14,747 nt of DNA from Candidatus Kapaibacterium sp. (GCA_027858275.1 JAQIDA010000119.1:1-14747), one strand, 5' to 3'. Counted from the first letter of the stretch, positions 1 through 8,040 are shown. Program-made: numbers and translations. The notes: a model not told the origin generated them from the sequence alone.

Positions 1-1065
1 TTCAACAATTATCGGGGCTGACTCAGTTTTAGAATTATCAAGGATCACATTAACAGAGAACAATCGGAATTTGTCTTCTTTGTTGCTGCCCTTTTGGGAA
101 TCTGACTTAGAATCGTTGAAACCATTGCCTACATTTTCCGATTCAATTTCCACAAACAAATTTAGATTATCAAGAATGTATTTATTGACTTCATCTAAGT
201 AGTTTTTTATTTTTATGTCATTGGATATTTCTAAAACATCTTCCAACTCTGAGTCAACGATATCTTTTGCGGCAGCTTTATCGTTATCATAAAGGGCTGT
301 TCTGAATTTCTTCATCAGTTTCATTCCGTGACGCGCCAGATCATAAATCTCGTTATGGAACTGCCGGTAATTCTTCCTTATCTCCTCAGCTTTTTCTTTT
401 TCAAGATTACCTTCGCCGACGAAAGTGTCGAGATCTTCAACTTGAACCGGTTTTTCATTTATCACAGGAAATACTTCAGGCTGAGTAACGCCGTTATCAT
501 CTTCAAGTTGACCGCGTACAAATCCGTGAGGTTTGATTTTCTCGTCAAATTTTTCGAGGATTGACCGTTCCAAAACTTGATACTCTTCTATTCTTTTGCT
601 GCGTGAAGCTCTGAAACTCTCATCTTCAAACAATTTTGGCAGACGTCGAATTAATGAGGACACACAATCATCCATTGCCCGAGCAAATTCTTTACCTTTT
701 CCCTGATCCAATCGAATCAGTTTAGGAGAATCCTTGTCGGCGAAATTATTGACATAACAATAGTCGAATAATTTTGTTTTTTTTGTAGTGACGTTTTCAA
801 GTATCTGTTTAACTGTGGTCAAACGACCTGTTCCGGAAATCCCGGAAACGAATATATTATATCCCTTGGATTTCAGCCCCGCCCCGAGACGAATCGCTTC
901 AACAGCTCGCTCCTGCCCTACGATTTCTTCGAGTGGTTCAAGTTCTTCCGTTGTTTTGAACTTGAACATTTCTTCGTCGCAATGCCAGCGAAGCTGATCG
1001 TGCTTCAATTCAAATATTTTGGGGAATTCTTGATTTCCTTTGGATGATACTTTTTTCTGAATCAT
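1..1065 (-). CDS. Lon-like AAA protease (AAA_32 type), N-terminal part, cut by left edge
   Basis: Translating the minus strand from the ATG at 1065 gives 355 codons without a stop, in frame to the window edge, so the C-terminal part is missing. The start MIQKKVSSKG is followed by a GQERA box at residues 50-54 and a P-loop-like NIFVSGISGTGR at 70-81. A long charged, probably coiled-coil region comes next (about residues 160-290). This order, with an early 'GQERAxEA' helix, P-loop and helical insertion, is what I know from the bacterial Lon-like proteases of the AAA_32 family. Their Ser-Lys protease domain lies at the C-terminus and here would be outside the window. The P-loop carries Arg where Walker A normally has Lys. 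A cytosolic ATP-dependent or ATP-binding protease role is inferred. It sits 100 bp downstream of metH on the same strand and has its own promoter-like sequence, so it need not be an operon partner. Confidence 0.85.
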   Translation of the reverse strand, partial: MIQKKVSSKGNQEFPKIFELKHDQLRWHCDEEMFKFKTTEELEPLEEIVGQERAVEAIRLGAGLKSKGYNIFVSGISGTGRLTTVKQILENVTTKKTKLFDYCYVNNFADKDSPKLIRLDQGKGKEFARAMDDCVSSLIRRLPKLFEDESFRASRSKRIEEYQVLERSILEKFDEKIKPHGFVRGQLEDDNGVTQPEVFPVINEKPVQVEDLDTFVGEGNLEKEKAEEIRKNYRQFHNEIYDLARHGMKLMKKFRTALYDNDKAAAKDIVDSELEDVLEISNDIKIKNYLDEVNKYILDNLNLFVEIESENVGNGFNDSKSDSQKGSNKEDKFRLFSVNVILDNSKTESAPIIVE

Positions 1066-1111
1066 TTATACCTCTTTTTGACTGTTCCGGTCTTATGATA
1101 TTCTTAAATAA

Positions 1112-1143
1112 CAAATTAACTAATATACAGTCTTATAAACAAA
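1112..1143 (-). promoter_or_regulatory. Bacteroidota-type promoter for the Lon-like gene
   Basis: Read on the minus strand, TTTG (1143-1140) is followed after exactly 20 bases by TTAATTTG (1119-1112). This has one mismatch to the TAnnTTTG box of Bacteroidota housekeeping promoters. The expected transcription start near 1105 would give a leader of about 40 nt before the ATG at 1065. The match is by eye. Confidence 0.5.
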
Positions 1144-1165
1144 TTTTTTCTCGTTTTATTATTTC

Positions 1166-4100
1166 TTAAATCACAGTATTTTCAAGAATTTTAATATCTT
1201 TTTCGTTCATATCAGCTTTTCTCAAGATATAATCATCAAATTGGTCTTTCCTTATTTTCCCAACATTGAAATATTTGGCATTCTCGTTGAATATATACAG
1301 CCCACTCACCGAAGCGGCAGGATGCATCATATAAGATTCAGTCAGTCGTATCCCGATTCTTTTTTCCGCGGCGAGCAGATTGAACAGAGTTATCTTTTCT
1401 GTGTGATCGGGTAAAATTGGATAGCCGATAGCAGGACGGATTCCGAGACTGCCGCTTTGATTATCGAAATATTCGGAACTGATAAACTCATGTAAATATA
1501 CAGAGAAAGCTTCTGCTAATCTGTCGCAGAGCAATTTTAGAATTATTCCTGAATATTCGTCATTATCATCGATATATTGTTGATACAATTCATCGCTGCC
1601 GAGTCCTGCCGTGATCGCGAAAAGACCGATGTAATCTTTGATTCCGCTGTCTTTTGGCGCAATAAAATCAGAGAGAGCGTAATTACTGCTGTCTGCTTTT
1701 TTTTTCCTAATTTGTTGCCTCATCGTATGAAATGACCTACTCTGACAGTCTCCGATGTTCAAAATAATATCATCGCCTGTGGAATTTGCTTCAAATATTC
1801 CGAAGACCGCGCCGGCTTTTACAGAATTATTCTCTGATATTTCATTGAGAATAATATTAGCGTCATCGATCAATTTTCTTGCCTGTTCGCCCTGCTTTTC
1901 GCTTTTCAGAACTTTGGGATATTTCTCTTTGATTTCCCAAGCTCTAAGGAATTCGCTCCAATCGATATATTTCTCAAGCTTCTTCAACGGGAAATCATTC
2001 AGCTCAAACACGCCGGTTTCTTTGGGTTTATTGATGCTGTCCGACGTGAAACTCATATTCGGTCGATTTGCTCTCGCTTTTTCTATAGATAATAAATTGC
2101 GTGCTGCCGTTTGTCGCTCGTGTTTTGCTCGGAGTTGAACGTACTCTTCATTGAGTTTGTTTACAAATTCTTCTTTTTTCGCAGAGTCAGTCACAGTATT
2201 CATAACAGCGACCGCTCCCGCTGCGTCTCTAATATGAATAACCGGTCCGGAATACTCTTGATCGATTTTCACCGCCGTGTGAATTTTTGATGTAGTCGCC
2301 CCTCCTATCAACAGGGGGATTTTGAGTTCTCGACGTTCCATTTCTCTTGCTACATTTCGCATTTCCTCAAGCGAAGGAGTTATCAATCCGCTGAGACCAA
2401 CTGCGTCAGCATTCAAACGAATCGCTTCATCAACAATCTTTTCGGCCTGGACTGAGACCCCGAGATCCACAATATCATAGTTATTGCAAGCCAAAACCAC
2501 GGAGACGATGTTTTTCCCAATATCATGAACATCCCCTTTTACGGTCGCCATCACAATAAGAGGACGCTTAGTTGTATTGTCGCCTACTTTGAGCTGTTCT
2601 TCGATCATAGGAGTTAATATGCTGACGGCTTTTTTCATCACTCTTGCCGATTTCACCACTTGAGGTAAAAACATCTTGCCTGAGCCGAACAGGACGCCCA
2701 CATGCTTCATTCCCTCGCCCAAAGGCCCGTCGATGATTTCCATCGGGTCGCTGAACATCGAGACAGCGTCTTTCATATCAGTATCAAGATTTGATATGTC
2801 ACCTTTTATCAATGATTTCTTCAGTCTTTCATCAGCGGGTATATTCTGTTCTTCCGTAGGGGGGATTCCCTTGTGGTCGCCGGGAACAGATGAATCAATT
2901 TCATTCGTTTTCTCGGCAAAATCAATCAATGCGTCCGCCGCTAATTCTGATTTATTCAGAATCACATCTTCAACAACTTTTAGTAAATCTTTGTCGATGT
3001 TCTCATATATTTCCAACTGTCCGGCGTTTACAATTCCCATATCAAGTCCTGCACTTACGGCATGATACAAAAAGACCGAGTGCATTGCTTCGCGAACCTT
3101 GTTATTTCCTCGGAACGAGAAGGAAACATTGCTGAATCCGCCGCTGATTTTGATTTCGGGGAATTTCTTTTTCAATTCTCGGCAAGTTTCTATAAAATCC
3201 GAAGCGTAGGCGTTGTGTTCATGCATTCCGGTCGCTACTGTCAGGACGTTGGGATCAACGATTATATCCTGCACCGGAAATCCGATTTCTTCGGTTAATA
3301 TCTTATAAGCTCGGCTGAGAATGCGGACTTTGTCAGCTTTAGTCGCTGCTTGCCCCTTCTCGTCGAAAGCCATAACAACTATTGCCGCGCCGTATTTCAT
3401 TATCATGCGAACTTGTTTTTTAAAAACGTCCTCGCCTTCTTTAAGCGAAACGGAATTTACAATTCCTTTGCCTTGCAGACATTTCAGCCCTGCTTCAATC
3501 ACTCGGAAATCAGAGGAATCAATCATAATCGGGACTTTGATAATATCAGGCTCGGAAGCACAGAAATTCAAGAAAGTCGTCATCTCTTTTTGAGAATCGA
3601 GCATCGCCTCATCGAGATTAATATCTATAATACTTGCGCCGTTTTCGGTTTGAGAGCGGGCAACGGTCAGAGCTTGCTCATAATCGGCATTTGTGATAAG
3701 CCTTGCGAATTTCCTCGAGCCCGCTACATTGGTTCGTTCGCCGATATTGATAAAATTATTCTCTTCATTAAAAATCAGCGGCTCCAGTCCTGAGAGACGG
3801 AGTTTTTTCTCAATAATCGGAATTTGCCGAGGCTGATATCTTTCCGCCACTTCGACGAGTGCTTTTATATGATCGGGAGTCGTGCCGCAGCAACCGCCGA
3901 TGATATTCAAAAATCCGTCTTGGACGTATTCTTCTAAGATTCTCGCCATGTTTTCGGGAGATTCGTCGTAATCTCCGAATTCATTCGGCAGACCGGCGTT
4001 GGGATACAAAGAAATATATTCAGACGCAATTTCAGAAACATTTCTGATAAACGGCCGCATTTCTTTGGGCCCGAGAGAGCAATTCAGACCTATACTCAGC

Positions 4101-4825
4101 AGGTTTTTCGTGTGTCCCACCGAAATTTGGAACGCCTCAAGAGTCTGCCCCGCCAAAGTTCTGCCACTCTTATCAATGATTGTCACACTAATCATTATCG
4201 GCAAGCCGTATTTTTCTTCGTCTAAATCATTCAGATCAGAATAAGCTTTCAAAGCGGCTTTGCAATTGAGCGCATCGGTGATTGTCTCGATCAGCAGCAG
4301 ATCCGCACCGCCGTCGGCGAGTCCTTTTATTTGATCATAATAGGCTTTGTAGAAATCATCGAAGTCAGCCCTGCGAGCACCGGGATTACTAATATCGGCA
4401 GACATTGAAGCTGTTTGATTAGTAGGTCCGACAGATCCCGCAACAAATCGAGGTTTGCCGGGATTCATAACCGTATATTCGGTCGCCGCTTCCTTGGCAA
4501 GCCGAGCGCCTTCATAATTAATTTCATAACACAAATCGGACATTTTATAATCCGCTTGAGACAGAGCGTTCGCATTAAAAGTATTAGTCTCAATTATATC
4601 CGCGCCGACTTCAAGATAAGCCTTATGTATTTCCGAGATCACATCCGGACGTGTCAGAACAAGGACATCGTTATTGCCCTTCAAATCGCAGGAATGATCC
4701 CTGAATCGCTTGCCTCGAAAGTCTGATTCAGTTAATTTATATGCCTGAATCATTGTGCCTGTAGCACCGTCTGTGACTAATATCCGTTCGGATAAGATTT
4801 TTTTTAGAATGTTTATGTTTTTCAT
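1166..4825 (-). CDS. metH: Cobalamin-dependent methionine synthase (5-methyl-THF:homocysteine methyltransferase)
   Basis: Full-length MetH of 1219 residues (E. coli enzyme 1227). It transfers a methyl group from 5-methyltetrahydrofolate through cob(I)alamin to homocysteine, making methionine and THF in the cytosol. All four modules are visible. The homocysteine domain (about 1-330) has zinc ligands Cys249 (GLNCSLGP) and Cys312/Cys313 (GGCCGTTPDH). The pterin domain (about 355-620) begins at NIGERTNVAGSRKF. The B12 cap and Rossmann domains (about 650-890) carry the lower axial ligand His767 in GDVHDIGKN. The AdoMet-dependent reactivation domain (about 915-1219) contains R1130 in RPAIGYP and ESYMMHPAASVSG. 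The loop before RPAIGYP is about 12 residues shorter than in E. coli. The start at 4825 puts the first conserved motif, TDGATGT, at the usual distance from the N-terminus. No strong Shine-Dalgarno is present. A second homocysteine methyltransferase lies at 5950-7794. No frameshift or missing catalytic residue was seen. Confidence 0.98.
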   Translation of the reverse strand: MKNINILKKILSERILVTDGATGTMIQAYKLTESDFRGKRFRDHSCDLKGNNDVLVLTRPDVISEIHKAYLEVGADIIETNTFNANALSQADYKMSDLCYEINYEGARLAKEAATEYTVMNPGKPRFVAGSVGPTNQTASMSADISNPGARRADFDDFYKAYYDQIKGLADGGADLLLIETITDALNCKAALKAYSDLNDLDEEKYGLPIMISVTIIDKSGRTLAGQTLEAFQISVGHTKNLLSIGLNCSLGPKEMRPFIRNVSEIASEYISLYPNAGLPNEFGDYDESPENMARILEEYVQDGFLNIIGGCCGTTPDHIKALVEVAERYQPRQIPIIEKKLRLSGLEPLIFNEENNFINIGERTNVAGSRKFARLITNADYEQALTVARSQTENGASIIDINLDEAMLDSQKEMTTFLNFCASEPDIIKVPIMIDSSDFRVIEAGLKCLQGKGIVNSVSLKEGEDVFKKQVRMIMKYGAAIVVMAFDEKGQAATKADKVRILSRAYKILTEEIGFPVQDIIVDPNVLTVATGMHEHNAYASDFIETCRELKKKFPEIKISGGFSNVSFSFRGNNKVREAMHSVFLYHAVSAGLDMGIVNAGQLEIYENIDKDLLKVVEDVILNKSELAADALIDFAEKTNEIDSSVPGDHKGIPPTEEQNIPADERLKKSLIKGDISNLDTDMKDAVSMFSDPMEIIDGPLGEGMKHVGVLFGSGKMFLPQVVKSARVMKKAVSILTPMIEEQLKVGDNTTKRPLIVMATVKGDVHDIGKNIVSVVLACNNYDIVDLGVSVQAEKIVDEAIRLNADAVGLSGLITPSLEEMRNVAREMERRELKIPLLIGGATTSKIHTAVKIDQEYSGPVIHIRDAAGAVAVMNTVTDSAKKEEFVNKLNEEYVQLRAKHERQTAARNLLSIEKARANRPNMSFTSDSINKPKETGVFELNDFPLKKLEKYIDWSEFLRAWEIKEKYPKVLKSEKQGEQARKLIDDANIILNEISENNSVKAGAVFGIFEANSTGDDIILNIGDCQSRSFHTMRQQIRKKKADSSNYALSDFIAPKDSGIKDYIGLFAITAGLGSDELYQQYIDDNDEYSGIILKLLCDRLAEAFSVYLHEFISSEYFDNQSGSLGIRPAIGYPILPDHTEKITLFNLLAAEKRIGIRLTESYMMHPAASVSGLYIFNENAKYFNVGKIRKDQFDDYILRKADMNEKDIKILENTVI

Positions 4826-4839
4826 GTTGATCTTTTTCT

Positions 4840-4875
4840 TCGTAAGGGCGATACCTCTGTGCTCACCCGTCGTAA
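4840..4875 (-). promoter_or_regulatory. Small hairpin flanked by direct repeats in the metH leader
   Basis: On the minus strand the predicted metH leader contains GGGTGA (4868-4863) that can pair with TCGCCC (4851-4846), giving six pairs including one G·U around an 11-nt loop. The G·U makes the stem complete only in the metH-sense RNA. TTACGA occurs immediately outside the hairpin on its 3' side and one base outside on its 5' side (4875-4870 and 4845-4840), exactly 30 bp apart. The hairpin ends 20 nt before the metH ATG, so it could affect translation initiation. It does not match the cobalamin, SAM-I or SAM-II riboswitch consensus as I know them. Function is unknown. Confidence 0.3.
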
Positions 4876-4893
4876 CACAATGTGATAATTATA

Positions 4894-4924
4894 CTAATAT
4901 ATCAATAATGATTCTATTTTCAAT
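4894..4924 (-). promoter_or_regulatory. Putative metH promoter
   Basis: On the minus strand ATTG (4924-4921) is followed after 19 bases by TATATTAG (4901-4894), one mismatch from TAnnTTTG. Transcription would start near 4888 and give a leader of roughly 60 nt that contains the hairpin at 4846-4868. The same octamer TATATTAG also occurs upstream of the Lon-like gene. Match made by eye. Confidence 0.4.
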
Positions 4925-4997
4925 CGTCAATTTTCTTTAGAAGACAGAAAATGAGCGGATAAGCTTGATAATTCCGGATAATTGTTGCCATTTTTTG

Positions 4998-5005
4998 TAT
5001 ATTTG
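4998..5005 (+). promoter_or_regulatory. Putative -7 promoter box of the DUF4375 membrane protein gene
   Basis: TATATTTG is an exact TAnnTTTG box, 32 bp before the ATG at 5038. No good TTTG lies at the expected -33 distance, so support is partial. A start near 5010-5013 would leave a leader of about 25 nt. The GGGGGA at 5005-5010 would then be at or before the transcript start and would not act as a ribosome binding site. Confidence 0.35.
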
Positions 5006-5037
5006 GGGGAACTTATGTTAAATGATACGAATTATTA

Positions 5038-5931
5038 ATGATGGAAACTCCGCTACCTGATCAACTCCCCACTGCCCTCTGGGAAATAGCTGTGCTAAAT
5101 CTTTATCTCGGTTCAGTTGTATTGGTAATCGGACTCATTGTTGTTGCCATAGTCATAAGAAAAAACGGAAGATTTGTTCTTTCGAAGTTCTTTATGATAT
5201 CAACGTTACTAATCGTTATATCGATTCCGGTCTCGTTATTTGTTTGGAGGATATGGGATTTGGAAATTGATATTATGTTTGGCCCGATTCATCTGCCAAC
5301 TCTCATAGCAATATTGATTATCGAACCGTTATTGATTAAATTATTTGGATTTAGTTTTATCTTTGAGAAAAACACCGATCAATTCCCTTCAGACAAAGAA
5401 ATTGAAGAATCTATACAATCATTTATAGAAATACCATCTTATCGCAAATTGACAGAAGATATTATTCAAAAGACAGCCGATGACGATTTAGGCCAATTAG
5501 TTTTTAATAATATTGAGATTTTAATGGAAGACGACCCGAGAGAAGAATTTGACATTGTCAACAGCCTATCCAAAGGGCAACAAATGATATACTCCACGTT
5601 TTGGGTTGAGGCTGAAGTCTATAACGGCGGATTCAATCAATTCTATTTTAACCCCAGCGGAGTATTTGCCGAAATGGCGGTCTATGGATTCAAAATAATC
5701 GGAGCTGATGATCTTTCGGATTTAATGGAAAAAGCAAATACAATTTTTATTGAGAACAGGGATCTGCTTGAAGCATTCAACGACGGAACAGCAGAGAGTT
5801 TTATCGAATCTTATAAAGATAATCCTCTGAATGATCTTGACCATATTTTTAATGATCTAGATGAACAGATAGACATCAAGGTTTTAAAAGCAAAATATAT
5901 TAGAGAAAATATTGACGAGTTTATTCAGTAA
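5038..5931 (+). CDS. Three-helix membrane protein with C-terminal DMP19/DUF4375-like domain
   Basis: The 297-residue protein starts with three hydrophobic segments (about 17-40, 50-70 and 86-106) separated by basic turns (RKNGR, then KLF). A charged soluble region of about 190 residues follows. Residues 196-208, NGGFNQFYFNPSG, then 'AEMAVYGFKIIGADD' are the hallmark of the DUF4375/DMP19 family. The founding Neisseria DMP19 is a small acidic DNA-mimic protein. Here the domain is also acidic, especially after residue 223 (ADDLSDL, ESYKDNPLNDLDHIFNDLDEQID). The function of membrane-attached versions is not known to me. The start is the first of two adjacent ATGs (5038, 5041). The gene converges on the YitJ-type gene with only 18 bp between stops, and is divergent from metH. 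No signal-peptidase site was recognised, so the helices probably stay as anchors. The gene is clearly real from its coherent domain layout; the family call rests on one motif block. Confidence 0.82.
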   Translation: MMETPLPDQLPTALWEIAVLNLYLGSVVLVIGLIVVAIVIRKNGRFVLSKFFMISTLLIVISIPVSLFVWRIWDLEIDIMFGPIHLPTLIAILIIEPLLIKLFGFSFIFEKNTDQFPSDKEIEESIQSFIEIPSYRKLTEDIIQKTADDDLGQLVFNNIEILMEDDPREEFDIVNSLSKGQQMIYSTFWVEAEVYNGGFNQFYFNPSGVFAEMAVYGFKIIGADDLSDLMEKANTIFIENRDLLEAFNDGTAESFIESYKDNPLNDLDHIFNDLDEQIDIKVLKAKYIRENIDEFIQ

Positions 5932-5949
5932 TACCGGTCAATAATCCCC

Positions 5950-7794
5950 CTACAGCCCCATCCCTCTCAACACATCCTTAACCGTCTCCACCCTGCCGAA
6001 GGGCGCGGAAATTTGGAGGCCTTGAATCTGAGATTGAATATCTTTCAGAGTCTCGCGCGCGATTTCTGTTCCGACGGCCAAGCTGTCGGCTTTTGAACTT
6101 TGCACTTTTCTAAGTCGATCCAAAATGTTGTCCGGAACGTGGCAACCCGGCAATTCGTTGTTCATGAATTCCGCGTTTCTTATTGAAACGAGCGGCCACA
6201 AACCGGCAATCAGCGGTATATCATAAGCCTTGATCTTCTCAATAAAATTATACAGCAGATCAATATCAAACACCGGCTGAGTAATAATATACTCCGCTCC
6301 GGCTTCGATTTTCCAATCAAGTCGCTTTAGTTCTTCGTCGAGATTCAAAGCTCCGGGATTTGCTCCCACACCGACGTAGAACCCTGTCGGTTCGCCGAAA
6401 GGGCTTCCAGCAATGTCCGAACCGTGATTCAGCCTGTTGAGAATATTCACGAGCCCGATAGAATCAACATCGAAAACAGCAGTAGCATCGGGATAGTTCC
6501 CGAGTTTGGGCGGATCACCCGTGATAGCGAGTATGTTTTTAACACCGAGAGCATAAGCTCCGAGCAGATCAGACTGCATCCCGATGACATTTCTGTCACG
6601 ACAGACATAGTGCAGAACCGTTTCGATACCGACTTCCCGCTGTAACAACACAGCCAGCGACAGAGCAGACATACGCGCGCTTGCCCGCGGTCCGTCCGGA
6701 ATGTTTATCACGTCAATGCCGTAATAGTTCATCTCCCTTGCTTTTTCAATTTGTATTTTTGCCGAAACTCCGTGCGGAGAAAGCAATTCGACAAATTTCA
6801 CAAAATGACCGTCCGAAATACGCCTTGCTAACCGAGATTTATCTTGTCTCGGGACAGGAGTTACATCGGCGATTTTCTCGCTTTCTTTCAGCTCATATTT
6901 GACTTTTGCGGTTCTCGGCTTCAAAGCATTGACAGCATTTCGCATCAACTTGATATGCTCGGGACTTGTTCCGCAACAACCTCCGATAATTCCGGCACCC
7001 TTTTGAATCAAATGCTTAGTATATTCGGCAAAATATTCGGGAGAAGCCAGATATATATTTCGTCCGTCGATGTTTTTTGGCTTGCCGGCATTGGGCATAA
7101 TTGAAATCGGCAAATCTGTCAGCGGACGCACTATCTCTAACCATTCCAACATAATCTGAGGTCCTACCGTGCAATTGACTCCGATCGCGTCAGCTCCGAA
7201 AGATGCCATTTCTTTAATTATCACTTCAGCCGACGCTCCGGTCAGAGTTGACATATCTTCATCAATGGTTATCTGGGCGACAATCGGAAGGTCGCACAGT
7301 TCCTTTGCGGCATTCACTGCTTGTCGCAATTCCTCAGGATAAACAAAAGTTTCGAGTATAAATAAATCAACTCCGCCGTCGATCAAACCCCTCATCTGCT
7401 CCTTGAAAGCATCCTTTGCTTCGGCGAGTGACATCGATCCGAGCGGCTCAATTTTCACAGCAAGAGGTCCGACCGAGCCCGCTACGTAAATATCATCCTC
7501 AGCAACTTCACGGGCAATCTCGGCAGCTCTTTTATTTATTAAGTATACTTTATCATCTAATTGATATGTCTGTAACTTATGCTTGTTAGCTCCGAATGTA
7601 TTTGTCTCCAAAACATCCGCGCCGGCTGCTTTATATTCTTTGTGAATTCTCTTTATCAATTCCGGATTCGACAGATTTATCTCATCGAAACAACGATTGA
7701 TAAACACGCCTTTGTTATATAGTTCCGTGCCTGTTGCTCCGTCAAATAATATGACGGTATCTCGCAGTTTATCTCTAAAATTTATTTTCGGCAT
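5950..7794 (-). CDS. yitJ: Bifunctional homocysteine S-methyltransferase / 5,10-methylenetetrahydrofolate reductase
   Basis: The 614 residues match the size and layout of B. subtilis YitJ. The N-terminal homocysteine methyltransferase domain (about 1-290) opens with LFDGATGTELY and has zinc ligands Cys208 (GVNCTVGP) and Cys273/Cys274 (GGCCGTSPEH). After a short linker, the MTHFR domain (about 330-614) has the FVELLSP strand with the catalytic-type Glu, 'HYVCRDRN', ITGDPPKLGNYP and the substrate/FAD region 'GVGANPGAL'. It should reduce 5,10-methylene-THF to 5-methyl-THF with FAD and pass methyl groups to homocysteine; the methyl donor used by the N-terminal domain is not certain. It supplies the substrate of the MetH encoded on the same strand at 1166-4825. 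The two genes are separated by a gene on the other strand, so they are not one operon. GGGGAA about 8 nt before the ATG is a plausible ribosome binding site. Confidence 0.95.
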   Translation of the reverse strand: MPKINFRDKLRDTVILFDGATGTELYNKGVFINRCFDEINLSNPELIKRIHKEYKAAGADVLETNTFGANKHKLQTYQLDDKVYLINKRAAEIAREVAEDDIYVAGSVGPLAVKIEPLGSMSLAEAKDAFKEQMRGLIDGGVDLFILETFVYPEELRQAVNAAKELCDLPIVAQITIDEDMSTLTGASAEVIIKEMASFGADAIGVNCTVGPQIMLEWLEIVRPLTDLPISIMPNAGKPKNIDGRNIYLASPEYFAEYTKHLIQKGAGIIGGCCGTSPEHIKLMRNAVNALKPRTAKVKYELKESEKIADVTPVPRQDKSRLARRISDGHFVKFVELLSPHGVSAKIQIEKAREMNYYGIDVINIPDGPRASARMSALSLAVLLQREVGIETVLHYVCRDRNVIGMQSDLLGAYALGVKNILAITGDPPKLGNYPDATAVFDVDSIGLVNILNRLNHGSDIAGSPFGEPTGFYVGVGANPGALNLDEELKRLDWKIEAGAEYIITQPVFDIDLLYNFIEKIKAYDIPLIAGLWPLVSIRNAEFMNNELPGCHVPDNILDRLRKVQSSKADSLAVGTEIARETLKDIQSQIQGLQISAPFGRVETVKDVLRGMGL

Positions 7795-7876
7795 TGGATA
7801 TTTCCCCGTTACATAAAATTCATACTCCCAATTAGCGTATAATTTTGATCTTATGCAAAGAATTTTCTTCGAGTTG

Positions 7877-7984
7877 AACAGGATTTTCAGGATTGAGAGA
7901 TTAAGAGGATTAAGATTTTTTCCCCGTTTTCGCTAAATCTCTTCTCTTAATCCTGTATATCCTCTTAATCCCGTGAATCCTGTT
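7877..7984. repeat. REP-like imperfect inverted repeat of GGATTAAG units
   Basis: The ends AACAGGATT (7877-7885) and AATCCTGTT (7976-7984) are perfect inverted copies. Inside, ATTAAGAGGAT (7900-7910) matches ATCCTCTTAAT (7959-7969) in inverse. Each arm is itself made of repeated GGATT/GGATTAAGA units, so several pairing registers are possible. The middle is AT-rich (about 7914-7940). It lies in the spacer between two divergent genes, so it is not a simple terminator for either. Similar AATCCTGT/GGATTAAG palindromes occur, from memory, as dispersed intergenic repeats in various bacteria; copy number here cannot be judged. Confidence 0.7.
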
Positions 7985-8032
7985 TAAAATCATCACTCAA
8001 TTTTTATTAGTTCATTAAATCCAACAATTTCT

Positions 8033-8040
8033 TATTTTTG
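8033..8040 (+). promoter_or_regulatory. Putative -7 promoter box of the amidase gene
   Basis: TATTTTTG fits TAnnTTTG exactly. Transcription would start near 8046, downstream of the ATG at 8042, which supports one of the later ATGs (8075 or 8084) as the real start of the amidase. No convincing TTTG is seen about 20 bp upstream. Confidence 0.35.

Noticed and set aside
1755..3793. Several plus-strand open frames of 80-147 codons across metH
   Set aside because: They are antisense shadows of an intact, highly conserved metH; they overlap each other and show no family features.
4826..5037. Cobalamin or SAM riboswitch upstream of metH
   Set aside because: No B12-box-like sequence (GCCACTG) and no SAM-I or SAM-II core could be found on the minus strand; only the small hairpin at 4846-4868 is present.
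5932..5949. Shared bidirectional terminator between the convergent genes
   Set aside because: The 18-bp gap has no inverted repeat beyond a 6-bp ACCGGT palindrome and no T tract.
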